Shown in pieces: positions 1-10,523 of a stretch of DNA of 64,000 nt. Numbering within the stretch: position 1 is the stretch's first letter; each line of letters begins with the position of its first letter. A program made the position numbers and the translations under genes. Source of the DNA: Coccinella septempunctata. Its lineage: Eukaryota > Arthropoda > Insecta > Coleoptera > Coccinellidae. Under the pieces are notes generated by a model. It was given only the letters and a program-made list of their open reading frames with translations. It was not told the DNA's origin and made no database searches. The stretch lies in assembly GCF_907165205.1 (NCBI RefSeq), contig NC_058191.1, positions 10,666,501 through 10,730,500 on the forward strand, written 5' to 3'.

Positions 1-152
1 ACAGGTGTGGAAACGATTGGACAAGGACAATGTAGCCGGAGAGGAATTGTTTCAAAGGAGAGAAAATGATATGTCCGCAGAAGAATATCAGCAAGGATGG
101 AAGAGAACCTGGCCCGAAAATTATCGCTATTCGAAAAGAAATCGCTACTAAT
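1..152 (+). CDS. Terminal exon of an unrecognised gene (5' part outside window)
   Basis: Reading from base 2 the frame is open for 49 codons and ends in TAA at 150-152. The peptide is strongly charged and rich in aromatic residues, with WKRLDKDN near its start and ending WPENYRYSKRNRY. The 3' flank is AT-rich and carries AATAAA at 418-423, which fits a last coding exon with a 3' UTR of about 270 nt. No signal peptide, membrane segment or known motif is visible in this tail. I do not recognise the family, so no function is given. The open frame could be chance, but the composition and the downstream poly(A) signal favour a real gene end. Confidence 0.5.
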
Positions 153-758
153 TATGTGTTGTCTAAGTCGGTAATGATTAGCAAACTTGAAATGTTTGTG
201 GTTTGTGTCGTAATCTAGTTGTTAATTTCTCCGTCTGTTAATCATAACGTCGAGAATTTATTTAATGTCTGAAGATCTCCTATCTGTAAAGTTAAGGAGT
301 ATGGTAGTCTATGCTACCTATTCATTAGATTAATATTATCAGAATTATTCAATTCATATTTATGTGCTGACATTTTGAGTTTTGATTGAAATTTATGTGC
401 TGACATTTCATATAAGAAATAAAGTATAGTTGAACAGCGAAGATTTTTCACTAAACTTGGAGTGACATCCTTGTTCCTGGGACACTAAGCTGCAAAACAT
501 TGCTAACACTATATTCTTGAATTTTACGTGTGCCTAAAGCCGTAACATTCGAACTGACAGCTATATATTATCTAGATGATGATGAGCTAAATAATAAACT
601 ATTTGCAATGGAAATTTTCTACAATTGAGAGGGATCTAGACCGTTTCAGTGGTCCTTTCAAAAAGCGAAAAGGTATATCGTTCGTAAAGTAGTGCCATTT
701 TTTCGACGAAAGTGGAAGCCATTGTAATATTCGGGACTTCTACCCCCTTCTTATTCTT
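153..758. other. 3' UTR and intergenic sequence
   Basis: This stretch holds the presumed 3' UTR up to about 440, then AT-rich sequence with no open frame I would trust. A short direct repeat (TTTATGTGCTGACATTT) occurs near 359-376 and 391-409. Confidence 0.4.
418..423 (+). terminator. AATAAA polyadenylation signal for the exon ending at 152
   Basis: A canonical AATAAA lies 266 nt after the stop codon in otherwise non-coding AT-rich sequence. Confidence 0.4.
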
Positions 759-1338
759 CTACGTGCGGTGCCCCACTGGGCTGAACTGAGGCCTCGTGAC
801 CCATTGTTCGTCCGCTTGTAGTTTGAGAGACTTACTCTGTGACATGCTGACAAAAATGCCACAAGTCGACAGAGAGGTGTCCCTCTCACCATAGGAGTTG
901 TGGGTGTTGTGTTTCCTAGGTGTCATCCTTAAGTCTTCAAGATTGATACAGAAGAAGAGAATGTGTTCAATCGTTTCATCCGTGCTCCTGCACCAGCGGC
1001 ACAGGGAACAGCTAGTCAGTCCCATTATATTTAAGTGTTTATTACAAATGGCCAGTCATTGCTCCAGTCACTAGACTCAGTTGTTTCTTCTCAAGAGCTA
1101 AGAGTTTTTTGACCTCAGGCACAGAGGATGGTCTCTCAATGAGAAGCCTCGACTGTCTGAGACCACCTCTCATGCTCCATTCAGAGGAAAATTTCCTGTC
1201 CAGCCATCTATTGAAGAAGTTCTTGACAGATGTACGACAGATAGGCAGCGCCGGTCCGGACCAACAAAACCTGAGCGAGCTCCCCGCTTTGCAAATATGT
1301 CTGCCTCTTTCCCCCCTTACGTCTTGATCGGTCGACAA
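759..1338 (-). mobile_element. Non-LTR retrotransposon, RNase H end and C-terminal zinc knuckle (decayed)
   Basis: Two minus-strand frames join into one LINE ORF2 tail. The first (1338 down to 1042) has an RNase H-like DQDVRGERGRH stretch and then LALEKKQLSLVTGAMTGHL. The second (1025 down to 759) carries the C-x2-C ... H-x4-C knuckle (CRWC ... EHILFFC) that follows RNase H in I/R1-like elements. Between them are a stop codon and a one-base frame change near 1030-1041, so the copy is dead. No reverse transcriptase domain is attached, which makes it a fragment truncated on its 5' side at about 1340. The clade cannot be settled from this piece. Confidence 0.75.
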
Positions 1339-2926
1339 CTCTCGTAAATTGTTTACCTGGAGAATTCACTTAATACGGTGGTGAAACACGATACTCTGCT
1401 CATATTCTAAATATACAAATTCAAACTTCTAAATACCCCGCTTGTCATAATTAATCGCTTAAGCTGAAATTATTTTTGATTTCATAGTGGTTGAAGATAC
1501 CACCCAGCTTTTTCAAATGAGAATATACAGTTTTCATATTATATTCTGAATCCGCATGAAATTCTAATTTGCTAATTTGGAAATACCCCACTTGTCATAA
1601 TTTATCTTTTTGATGTAGCCACATTTTCTTGAGGAATGATATATGAGACTGTTCTGTGCTTCCCTAACTTCAGCTTGAGCGCACTAAAGGTGCCAGCTGT
1701 CAAATCCGACTCTGTCAATTGATTATTATGATTTAGATCCCTGGATGAACTGAACTACTCAGTTCAACAAATTGATTTATTCATAGCTGGCTCTGTCTCG
1801 CTTTTCGAGTGAGACAGTGTCAATTCAAGGGCTTTTACAGGAGACAGGATATTTATTACAGGAAGGGTAGGATTGAAACATACTCAATCAGTTGTCAGTG
1901 AATTATAGGCGATTATATGCGCGTTACCGGTTATTTGTGGTTTTGTCATACCGTGCCTCGTTCTCAGAGATTCGTATTGTCGCCTAAGGATGAGGCGTTA
2001 TTCTCTAACGTGCTATTCAACAACTGGTTATTCGTCGAAAGCAATAACTAACTTTTAAAGATCCTAAACAATAACAGATTGCGATGTCCTCTGCGTTCCT
2101 ACCATAATCAGCGTTCATAACTTGATTACCTTGTAACATAAATACATGGAATGGTTGAAGTGCTACGAATGTATTTTGTTGTGGTACATGCTTCCCTGTC
2201 TAGCGCGACCGTAGATAGAGGAAGGGAAACATAACGTAAACAACAAGAGAAAGTGTGTCCAACATCTCTATGTTTATATGTACTGTGCGTCTACTGCATC
2301 TTTGTTTACGTTTACCCCATTATACGAATGTATCGTATTTGTATACACCTTAACAGTCGGTAACCAACAGAGAACGTCTTTGCCATACTCTGTTATCGGC
2401 GGCTGTTGTTGATACATAATCGTTATAAATCTCTAAGCCCTTGCTGAATCTGCCATGAAATTTTGAAAGGGACACTAACAACAGCGATAGCTGAATTAAT
2501 TTAACTGCACTGGTTGGGAAAATTGCATGGACGTTTCTGATTGGTTCCAAAATTGTCGTTCTCGAGTCGCGACAGTACTAAGGTCTGAGAGCGAGGCTTT
2601 ATAATCGGAGTTAAGGGATTGTTTATTCGCCATATATGTATGACAGATGCGCTTCAATGAAAATACATAATCGAAAAAAGTAGCATCTTTTCATCTATGT
2701 TTCATTCAAAGTGCTATTTTAGACAGCTCTATCGCAGATATGTCCGCCTACACTTTAACGGAAGGCGTTTTTCTGTTTTTATTGGCGAGCTGAGTTAAAA
2801 AAAATTGGTTAAACTTCAGGAAACCATTAATTCAAAAGCTGTGTGCTGTATTAAGTCTGAATGGCGTTTGCGAATCAAGAGCATAGAAAAAATATATATT
2901 TGCTCGTATACATTGCTATAAACCTA
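1339..2926. other. Non-coding, no gene seen
   Basis: This is AT-rich sequence without a credible gene. A diverged direct repeat (AAATACCCC.CTTGTCATAATT) occurs near 1430-1455 and again near 1580-1605. Confidence 0.4.
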
Positions 2927-2983
2927 AGGCCTTCTGTTCATATCATCCCATTGTCGGATAGCGTATCTATGAACAGAAGGCCT
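2927..2983. repeat. Perfect 16-bp inverted repeat (hairpin)
   Basis: AGGCCTTCTGTTCATA at 2927-2942 is exactly complementary to TATGAACAGAAGGCCT at 2968-2983, with a 25-nt loop. A directly repeated CCTAACAGAACCAT follows at about 2981 and 3047. This may be the end of a small foldback element. Confidence 0.6.
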
Positions 2984-4139
2984 AACAGAACCATCACCTA
3001 ACCTTTTGATTTTTCATACATATAATTGCTGTAAACCTACCCTATCCCTAACAGAACCATAACTAACATAAGCATAATAAAATAAAGGCACAATAAATAT
3101 TCAAAAATAAACTGAAAATAAAAACTTTTAAGTGGCTATATTTTTAATTAAACCAATGGTTTCCATAAACTGATAATACTTTCATTGAACTCAGCTCGTC
3201 AAAATACATAGATAGGAAGCGCCCTGAACACAAAGTCGCCTCTAAAATATATCTTTCGTTCGTCAAAGTAACTAATTTTTGTTCGGAAAAACATAAACTT
3301 CTGTAGAATCCATCGCAGTTTTCAAGAACACGAATGTACTACAAATAGTTCCAGGCTCATACCAAGTTTCACCAGTGTAACAAGCTGCCAGGTGGACGTT
3401 TTTCAATAGGCTATCCGGTGAAATAATAAGGAACCTATTCCACAAATGAATTCATGACCTGTAAGTGCCGCGGACTGACTTATTTATATAACTTAGATGC
3501 AAAATGGATATTTTCACCTAATGGGAATTTTTGCATGTTTTTTTATGCATGTGCCAAGGTGTTTCTTTTATGACTTGTGCTAAAACTATTGTTCAGGAGA
3601 GAATCACAATATTCAGTAATTTCGCGGAGGTTTCCTTTTTCAAAAATTATATGAAAATTACTCCGACCAATATTTTATCAAATTTGACGATATTTATTCC
3701 AATAAAATATGAGCCCTCAAAAAGAATCACCCAAGATTCGAAACGTTGGCGATGTATTAATAGGATTCACAATAAAATAAAACTTCTCCAAATTCCTGCA
3801 ATAACTATTTTATGTTATTTTTATAATTATTTTACTCTGACTGATGATCTTTCGAATAGTGAAATGATGCAAGAATTCTTCGAGCTGTTAGTTTGCCTCA
3901 ATGGCCAGAAGATAAACGAAGGTCTCCGAATGTATTTCAAGTTGAGCATTGACATTAATTCGCTTAAATCTAAAAATCTGGCTGTTCGTGTATTGTTTTT
4001 TAGTTAAGTCATTTATGTTGCAGCTGTTATAAAATATTTTTAATTGAAAAGAACTCATTGAAGATTTATTGAGTGAAAGATTCATACAAAACAAATTTCC
4101 GATAAGCTTATTTGCCTATAATTCGAAATAAAATCGTCT
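2984..4139. other. Non-coding stretch with one long unassigned frame
   Basis: The plus strand is open from 3531 to 4007 (158 codons), but the peptide is AT-driven and rich in I, K, N and F, with no motif. It lies just beyond the decayed Tc1-like transposase on the other strand. I do not call it a gene. Confidence 0.4.
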
Positions 4140-4563
4140 TTCACCTTCTCACACCCTTGCACGGCTATCATGCATGCCCAAACATAATCTGGATTCATCA
4201 CAAAAGATAACGTTATTTCATTCAAGGTCCCAGTTCAGTACTTATTTGCACCAAGTCAGTCGACCACTTCAGTGCCTTGGAGTGAGAGGTAGGACAAACT
4301 ATGAACTTTATGAAGTATTCTCATCCAGTGAAGAACAGTTTGCATTGTAATTGGTCTGCTATGCTCTCTAAACCATTGGTCCGTAATTGACCTTGTGGAC
4401 GTGAAGGAGTCCCGTAAAGCCAAAAGCCTAGACAGCGTTCTTTGATTTGAGTCGGTCTTCGTCTTACTTTTCGTGTTCGGCCTTCTTGATTCCTTAGCAG
4501 ACAACAATCCACTACCCTATATACACTTCTGCGATTGCTGGTTGCCATTTCTCTAAAAGCCAA
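4140..4563 (-). mobile_element. Tc1-like (IS630/Tc1/mariner) transposase remnant
   Basis: Overlapping minus-strand frames give the N-terminal helix-turn-helix part of a Tc1-type transposase. Residues like SFTSTRSITDQW and RPITMQTVLHW match the second HTH region, with an arginine-rich linker (RRPNTKSKTKTD). Further down, at about 4140-4215, the frame reads VIFCDES-like and MHDSRARVR-like sequence, which corresponds to the middle catalytic Asp region. Several frameshifts separate these blocks and the C-terminal catalytic Glu region is not seen. It is a dead fragment. Confidence 0.7.
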
Positions 4564-5623
4564 ACCATAATCGCTAAGAATTTTTCACTAGTTCGAAGGA
4601 GCTCTTCTAAGCATCGATGCGACGATCAAATGCGAATTGTAGTATAACTCAAAAAACCCTTCAGAAAATATACTAGAAAAACTAAGCAGTTAAGGTAATA
4701 TATATCTAGAAATAATTTCTATAATTAATTCTAGTGCATGTTCTATTTTCAGTGTCAGTGTAGCTATAAAAATTGAGATTCGATTTCGTGATTTATTTCC
4801 GTTTTCTCTTGTCGACCCTGCAAATGTTAGTCGCCAAAAATCTGTCTATAATATGCAAATTACGTGTTTGAGAATCGAGGCAGTTTGATTCTCAATGAAC
4901 AATTTCAAGTCTGTTCGAATTTCTGACAATCCTCTTCCAATGGAAGTGTCATAAAAGATGAGCTCATATTACTTTAACGTCCAGTTTCATAATCAAATTT
5001 AAAGTCACTTTAAGCTTAAAGCTTCCTTTACTGTCATTTCTAGTAGCGTTAAGCTTTAAAATTAAGGGTACTTGGGGTTTGATTATGAAACCGGCCATAA
5101 GGGTCGATGACACTATAATTATCATTTCAAAATTTTCGAATCAAATTCTCCATCATATTGTAAGTGAGTATTTACGAAGACTATGTGGTACGAAGAAAAC
5201 AAGGTTATGTGAGGTATGCCTTTCATCTTAGGGATCAAAAATATTTCAAAAAAATTTGCATACTCGAGCATGTCGGATTTGTATATCGTTTATAGCCCAC
5301 ATGTCTCTGAGAGGCAACTGACTAAAGATAGATAGAACTGATAAAGTAGATTTCATTGGGGGTTTCGTTGCACTGCGATCTGAAGATCTATTGTATCCCC
5401 AATCAGAGGTGTTTTCGCCGCTATGCCGTCTAGGAGTAGCCGGTCAGTCCCAGAGTTCTAAAGAATTCCAGTATGTGGAATGTCTTCATGGAGGTTGTCT
5501 TCACTGAATTATGGAATGTACTCTGAACTGGCATTCGTGATTTTACTTTCTCTTGGCATCTATACAAGGTTTGGCAATTATATAACAAGACTAACGCTAT
5601 GAAACATTTTATATTTAATGTAT
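4564..5623. other. Non-coding, holds a small hairpin element
   Basis: No gene is seen. The only clear structure is the inverted repeat at 4984-5091, listed separately. Confidence 0.4.
4984..5091. repeat. Hairpin MITE-like element
   Basis: GTTTCATAATCAAA at 4984-4997 is exactly complementary to TTTGATTATGAAAC at 5078-5091. Inside lies a second complementary pair built on TTAAGCTT. The whole folds into one imperfect hairpin, as short non-autonomous elements do. Confidence 0.6.
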
Positions 5624-5905
5624 TGTAACCAATCCGGCCCTGCTCCTTCTAGAAACTGCGAGATGCCGCGAGAAAGTTTCCCGCCTGGCGGAAGAGCAGT
5701 ACAGTACAGTTTACAGTGCAAGCGACGAGTGGAAATAAATGTAGTGATATAAGTAGTTAGTTATTAGTGTTCGTATAAGTGTAAATAAATAGTCAGACGT
5801 TTTATTTGAGTGAAGAAAAAAGGTTAGAGTATATATGTATTTGAAACGGTCAGTTGAAAAACAGTTCTAGTGCATAATTGCTAAGAGATTACCTATTACA
5901 AACAC
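5624..5905. mobile_element. Possible solo LTR
   Basis: The stretch opens with TGTAACC, is locally GC-rich, then has two AATAAA signals (near 5734 and 5785) and ends near TTACAAACA. This base composition and layout resemble insect LTRs. No target duplication or second copy was found, so the call is tentative. Confidence 0.25.
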
Positions 5906-7740
5906 CAATGTAGTTTCTCACTCGTTGATTAAACATTTTTTAAAGCAATGGAAATGGTAGGGTTTTATAGCTGTAGTGTTTGTCTTATTGAAACTGTTCA
6001 CTCGCTGAATCGATAGAGATATAAAATATAAGCATTTTGGCCATCTCAGATGACAATGACAATTTTTAAACTTTTACTGTTCTTCAACTGACCGATTCAC
6101 TTCTTCTCTAATCACCCTCAATGGCCTCAATATATACCTCTTCTGTATATCTACAACGCTCTATGCGAATCTTCCATTGCTTGAAACAGTGATATCTCAG
6201 GTATTTACTATTTTCTTTGTAGGAGCATGATCCAACAGGTCACTTTTCATTTTGAATCACGAATCTTTTCATGTATAATGGAGGAATTCGTAGGGTAATG
6301 AAGTTTTTGAACGTCACCCAAACTTTTTGTGTAACAAATGGATAGATCTTCTGTTGCTGAGTATTATTGATGAGATTTTTCTATTAGGCCATTTTTATTA
6401 TAGGGATAAATGGTTACACTCACTGTAATGCATTTTTACATTTTTTTATTTATTTTGAGCTCAACGACATACACTTAAGGAGTAATTGATGTTTTTGAAG
6501 TGTTATTAAAAACATGCCTTTTCCTTAATGTAATGATTGATGAGAATAGTCTTTTTAACTAATTCCTTCACAGTTGTAAAATGCACTTCTGCTAATTTAT
6601 TTGCACTATAAGATTTATTTTCACACTTTATTTTAATTCGTTCGTCGATTACCGCTATTTTATAATGTACTTACTCTGTTTTGGTACGTCCTTTATTTAT
6701 ATTCCTGCAGTCTTCTTTCTGGAGTTTTCCAGATTGAAAGTGTAGTGGAGTGTAGCAGAATGCGGCTCGCGTGTCAAAGTTCGCGCACAAATGAGACAGG
6801 CATAGTTGAATTGCAAATTCTTCAAGAGGAATCGCTGTTAAATGGCATCCTTGGAGAGTGACGATATCTCCCCATATCTGCAACGTGAAGTTCGATGGAA
6901 GAAGTAGCGATCCAGTTAGTTACAGCAAACCAAAATCTCAACGCGGCTGGATTTTAATATCGTCTCAAACATACTTCTTATGATAATCCATTCCAGTCCA
7001 TCAATGCCACAGGACAATTTTTGAATTGTTAAATTTAGATCATAATTTCTCTTAGTTTGGTGGGCCTGTTCCGCGCATCTTCATGGGACGGTTTATCTTA
7101 GAAAAAACGCTTGTTGGTAACCAAATAAAAGATCGGATTCCCTTGATTGGGGATTTGATGGTGCAATCAGCTCGTTGATTATTCGATCGAGCACAGTGAT
7201 TTCTCCGTCAAATTCATTCGCTTAGCTCAATCAACGGCTTGACCGGAAAATCAACACTTTGTCGGTAAAATAAATAAAAGACGGATTTATCAATTTTTCT
7301 CAACATCTTCGTGATTTAGGAGGTGACTACTAAAGGTTTGTTGTTTATGAAGATTATACCTATTTTGTGCGAAATTTTCAATATCGTAATCAAGAGGCTC
7401 AGCGATATTGTAAATACCTAATATTGAAAATTCTATTTGCTTGTGCGGTTTTCGGGATTTTCATTTGTTACTCAGATAGATTAAGTCCATCTACAGTTTA
7501 TCGCCTTCAAAAAGTACACAATCAAAACAATCTGAAGATTTATTTTTGCTGCACCGACAAACAGTGATGAGCGGTATTTCACGCAAGAGGAATTTAATCT
7601 GAAGTTTTTCTTTGCTGACTTTTTTCATCAAATTGTTCAGATTTCAGGAATCGTATTAGGGGAATAGGGCGTTGGAAACGTTCGAATTCACAGGAGTTGC
7701 GTCGGAAAACATAATCACAAATCATTATTCCGGCAAGAAT
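5906..7740. other. Non-coding, no gene seen
   Basis: AT-rich sequence with short frames only. Nothing recognisable on either strand. Confidence 0.35.
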
Positions 7741-7920
7741 TCTGAATGTGTCTGAATTCAGATACATGACACGCGCTGATATGAAATCAACAAATGTAAC
7801 TATCTGCATAGATCTAGCAAACCATAATCACTCAGAGTACATATTAACAGAAATACTATTCCATCGAAAAAGAGTGTATGCTGACAGTAGTTTCGGTCTC
7901 TTTTGACCTCATCAGGGTAA
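7741..7920. repeat. Diverged copy of the repeat forming the arms of the 10793-11594 element
   Basis: It shares AATTCAGATNCATNACNCGCTGATATGAA-like sequence near 7755-7785 and, near 7860-7915, CCATCGAA followed by GGTTTCGGTCTCTTTTGACCTCATCAG-like sequence, as in both arms at 10793-10945 and 11393-11550. A short further copy is at 36941-36980. It is therefore an interspersed family. Confidence 0.6.
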
Positions 7921-8271
7921 CTCAACTGAAACCAGGACGAAAATGGAATGAATTGATAGCCCATATTTATTCGATGTTAGCAGCATGGTGAAGGAATAGC
8001 GACATCTAACTGGTAACGAGAACCAATCCAAATCACCGTCCTAATTATCTGAGTAAAGAAGGCAGCATATATGCATTTACCAAACACTTCGATTGCAGGA
8101 ATCGTACATGTTTCGTATACATATAAAGAAAATTTAACGCCGAACATAAGGAATGCCATGGGAAAGAAAAGGACTGTAGAAATGCAATCATCCAGTGCTA
8201 GAAGAATTTCATTGCAGGTGAAAAATTATTTAATATTCAATTGTACCCCCAATTATTTTTAAGTGAGCTCC

Positions 8272-8610
8272 TCATTTCTTGTCAGTAACCCTTGTTAATT
8301 GTTCGAAATAGCATTTGACAGACTTTTCTTTTGCCGTCTGACTGCTCGGGTTGAAACTGTATACCAGTATCTTCGTACCCGTTCTATTAAAAATGATCTC
8401 CAGCATGTTTCGAAGGATTCTCCAGTTGAGTTGTTTTAGACCACAACCCAACTTTGGCTTCTTCACCTTCAGCTTTGCGAGTTCACCCTTCAGTTTTAAC
8501 AAGGTATCCCACATACCTTCATAGCTAGGTTTATTATCGGAAAATCTTTTGGTTACTAGGTAGAAAAGGCAACGCCGGCCATGAGCTAGCCCCAGGATTT
8601 CCCCGGACGC
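8272..8610 (-). pseudogene. Macro domain (OARD1/TARG1-like), C-terminal half, retroelement-borne
   Basis: The minus-strand frame encodes the second half of an ADP-ribose-binding macro domain of the OARD1/TARG1 class: GEILGLAHGRR, CLFYLVTKRFSDNKPSYEG, then LGCGLKQLNW and ITVY-like ILVYSF. The lysine of the (I/V)TK motif, which is catalytic in human TARG1 (K84), is kept. The aspartate of the GCGLD motif (D125 in TARG1) is replaced by lysine (GCGLK). The N-terminal half lies at 10384-10523 in the same orientation, beyond the inserted element 8611-10377. Together they sit just downstream of the Gypsy integrase. The GCGLK change and the split mean this copy cannot be an active hydrolase. Confidence 0.8.
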
Positions 8611-8999
8611 GTATTGGCATTGTTTACTATGCTGCAACGCATGCATGCTGTTGCAACGCAGTAAAGAATGACTGAACCAATGCTCTCTCTACCAAGACCC
8701 AGCACAAGCAGGTGTTCAGACGTAGAAACTATTGTATTATTGATACGCAGCTATTCTTGTGATATAGTTTATCGCATTTCAGTCCCAACCACGTTCAAAT
8801 TTGCTTTCTATCGCAATTTTGCAGTTCGCGTTTATAAAAAAAACAAGAATATACTATAGCCAAAAATAGTTTATTAAATCACACTGATATCCAAAAAAAT
8901 AATGTATAGTGAATACTTCTAATACACATAATAATAACAATAGTAAAATATTGTAAGTATCGATGAAAACAGTTCTAAAACAGACTAAAATACAAAATA

Positions 9000-9499
9000 C
9001 TACATTAAATGCAAAATCCACTGAAGTATGATACTAGTGTACGTTTCCATTTGAATTTGCATTTGGTTTATTAAAATAAATTTTTTCCTTCGAAGATCTT
9101 TGTCTTTTAGTATTGTTTGAGCTTTCTTTTTTGAATGGTCTACCAGATTGAACAGCTTGAATATGTTTTGCGCCGCTTGATGATAAACCACGTCTAATTT
9201 TTCTTCGGCTGTCTGATAATGGCGGAACAGTGAGATATTTTTTGAAACATGAATAAAATGAAATACCTAAGTCAAAGGTTGTCATAATTATGTTTTATTA
9301 AATTTTTTATGGCATCAAACATATCAACCGTTTTATTTTTAGTTGCTATTTTACAAATGCGTTCAAAATTTTCTGCCTTTATTATTCGATGAAACTCGTT
9401 AGTCATTTTCGCATATCTGCTCAGGTTGGTACTACGAAAATGCCGACCGCTTTTGACTACTAAGGCCAGCCCCACATTGAAGGCAATGTAGCCTAGCAC
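9000..9499 (-). CDS. Unassigned reading frames inside the inserted element
   Basis: Two adjoining minus-strand frames look more protein-like than their surroundings. One (9499 down to 9272) contains FHRIIKAENFERICKIA and ends NLIKHNYDNL. The other (9285 down to 9034) is basic and Ser-rich, with KYLTVPPLSDSRRKIRRG and KESSNNTKRQRSSKEK. They overlap by 14 nt in different frames, so a frameshift or a small intron would be needed to join them. A minus-strand poly(A) signal near 8872 fits an end of transcription. No family is recognised. The 5' codons of the first frame run into the inverted repeat of element 9461-10056. Confidence 0.3.
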
Positions 9500-10056
9500 A
9501 GCACAGCGGAGTAACTACATAGGAAAACTATTCCTGTGCTCTGCCTGAACGATGCCCACATATTGAGAGTAGCGTAGCCCAGAAAAGCATAGGGGAAGTA
9601 CCATGGAACTATAGAGGAATGAGCACATATTGCCTGTAGATAGTTGTTTCTGTGTCCTTAGTTAGTTTCTTACAAAAATGTAGATCCAGCCGATCAGCTG
9701 AACCTACTTTTCGATTCGAAATCAAATTCGGAAAATGGAAATATTTTGTTTTTATATAGTTTGTCCAAATTTTTGCTAATCTCCTCCAAGTAGTCGTTGT
9801 TACTCGTATCGCAAATTCCATTTTCATAAAATTTAACGGTTACATTTAAAACACCGTGGTCACTCTGCAGAGGAAACTGTGCGAACTCCACAACCGACGC
9901 AGGGTAGACAGAGTACTCTGTTACTACGTCGCGTAGGCCTCTGCTCTGCTACGTCCAATATGCGGCGTTCTATTGAATTGCACTTGTTACAAAATCCTCT
10001 ACTAGGCTAACTCTGCTGTACTGTGCTGGACTGCTCTCAATGTGCGGCTAGCCTTA
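9461..10056. mobile_element. Second inverted-repeat element nested in 8611-10377
   Basis: TAAGGCCAGCCCCACATTGA at 9461-9480 is complementary to sequence ending at 10056 (TCAATGTGCGGCTAGCCTTA), and the match continues inward through the CAGCACAG/CTGTGCTG and AGCAGAGTTA-like blocks for about 50 bp. Because it lies wholly inside 8611-10377 it is either a later insertion or part of that element. Confidence 0.55.
9694..9891 (-). CDS. Unassigned reading frame inside the nested element
   Basis: A minus-strand frame of 65 codons reads like real protein (HGVLNVTVKFYENGICD, then YLEEISKNLDKLYKNK). It shares no motif I know and lies inside the inverted-repeat element 9461-10056. It may be captured host sequence or a broken transposon gene. 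Confidence 0.25.
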   Translation of the reverse strand: MEFAQFPLQSDHGVLNVTVKFYENGICDTSNNDYLEEISKNLDKLYKNKIFPFSEFDFESKSRFS

Positions 10057-10383
10057 CACGGGCACTCGAAATGGAGCGCCTAAGTGCAAGAAGTCCTGAG
10101 CTGTCCGGAGGCCGAAAGTTGCTGACGGTCAGCCACCCCCGAAAAGACGCCTTGTGAGGGGCCTGAATAAGCGCTCAATATTGAGTAAACAATGCATCGA
10201 GAATGGGCGCGTATCCATATTACAATAGTTAATACGTCTGAACAGTCCGAATGCCTGCCTATGCTGAATCATGGTAAGATATGTCTGGGTAGAGAGAGCA
10301 TTGGTTATTGGTTCAGTGATTCTTAACCGCGTTGCAACAGCATGTATGAGTTGCAGCATGGTAAATAATACCAATACTCTTCC

Positions 10384-10523
10384 CATACGAGGCTGTTGTT
10401 TGAAGAGCTAAGGTACACGGCCAAATTTCTTCCTGAAGATGAATGCTATTACTCTGGACATACGCATGTCTTCGGCGACACAATGAGCTAGTGAATAATC
10501 TTCAGACACAGAGAAAAGATCTT
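10384..10523 (-). pseudogene. Macro domain (OARD1/TARG1-like), N-terminal half
   Basis: The minus strand reads DLFSVSEDYSLAHCVAEDM then RMSRVIAFIFRKKFGRVP and LFKQQPR. This aligns block for block with the start of OARD1/TARG1 macro domains (GDLF, the SLAHC strand, the RMGAGIA phosphate loop, FKKKFG). The glycine-rich loop is damaged (RMSRVIA) and a stop codon interrupts the frame before LFKQQ. It follows the integrase C-terminus and its acidic tail within about 20 codons, in the same orientation, and continues at 8272-8610 after the insertion. Confidence 0.75.

Larger units (their letters stand above)
8611..10377. mobile_element. Inserted DNA element with about 90-bp terminal inverted repeats, splitting the macro domain
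   Basis: Sequence from 8611 (GTATTGGCATTGTTTAC...) matches the reverse complement of sequence ending at 10377 (...GTAAATAATACCAATAC) over roughly 90 bp, including GCTGTTGCAACGC and AATGCTCTCTCTACC. The two halves of one macro domain abut its ends, which fixes both its limits and its status as an insertion. It carries minus-strand frames of unknown function (9000-9499 and 9694-9891) and AATAAA on the minus strand near 8872. I found no target duplication and no recognisable transposase, so the superfamily is unknown. Confidence 0.65.

Noticed and set aside
3531..4007. Plus-strand frame of 158 codons
   Set aside because: Composition follows the AT-rich DNA, with no domain and no gene context.
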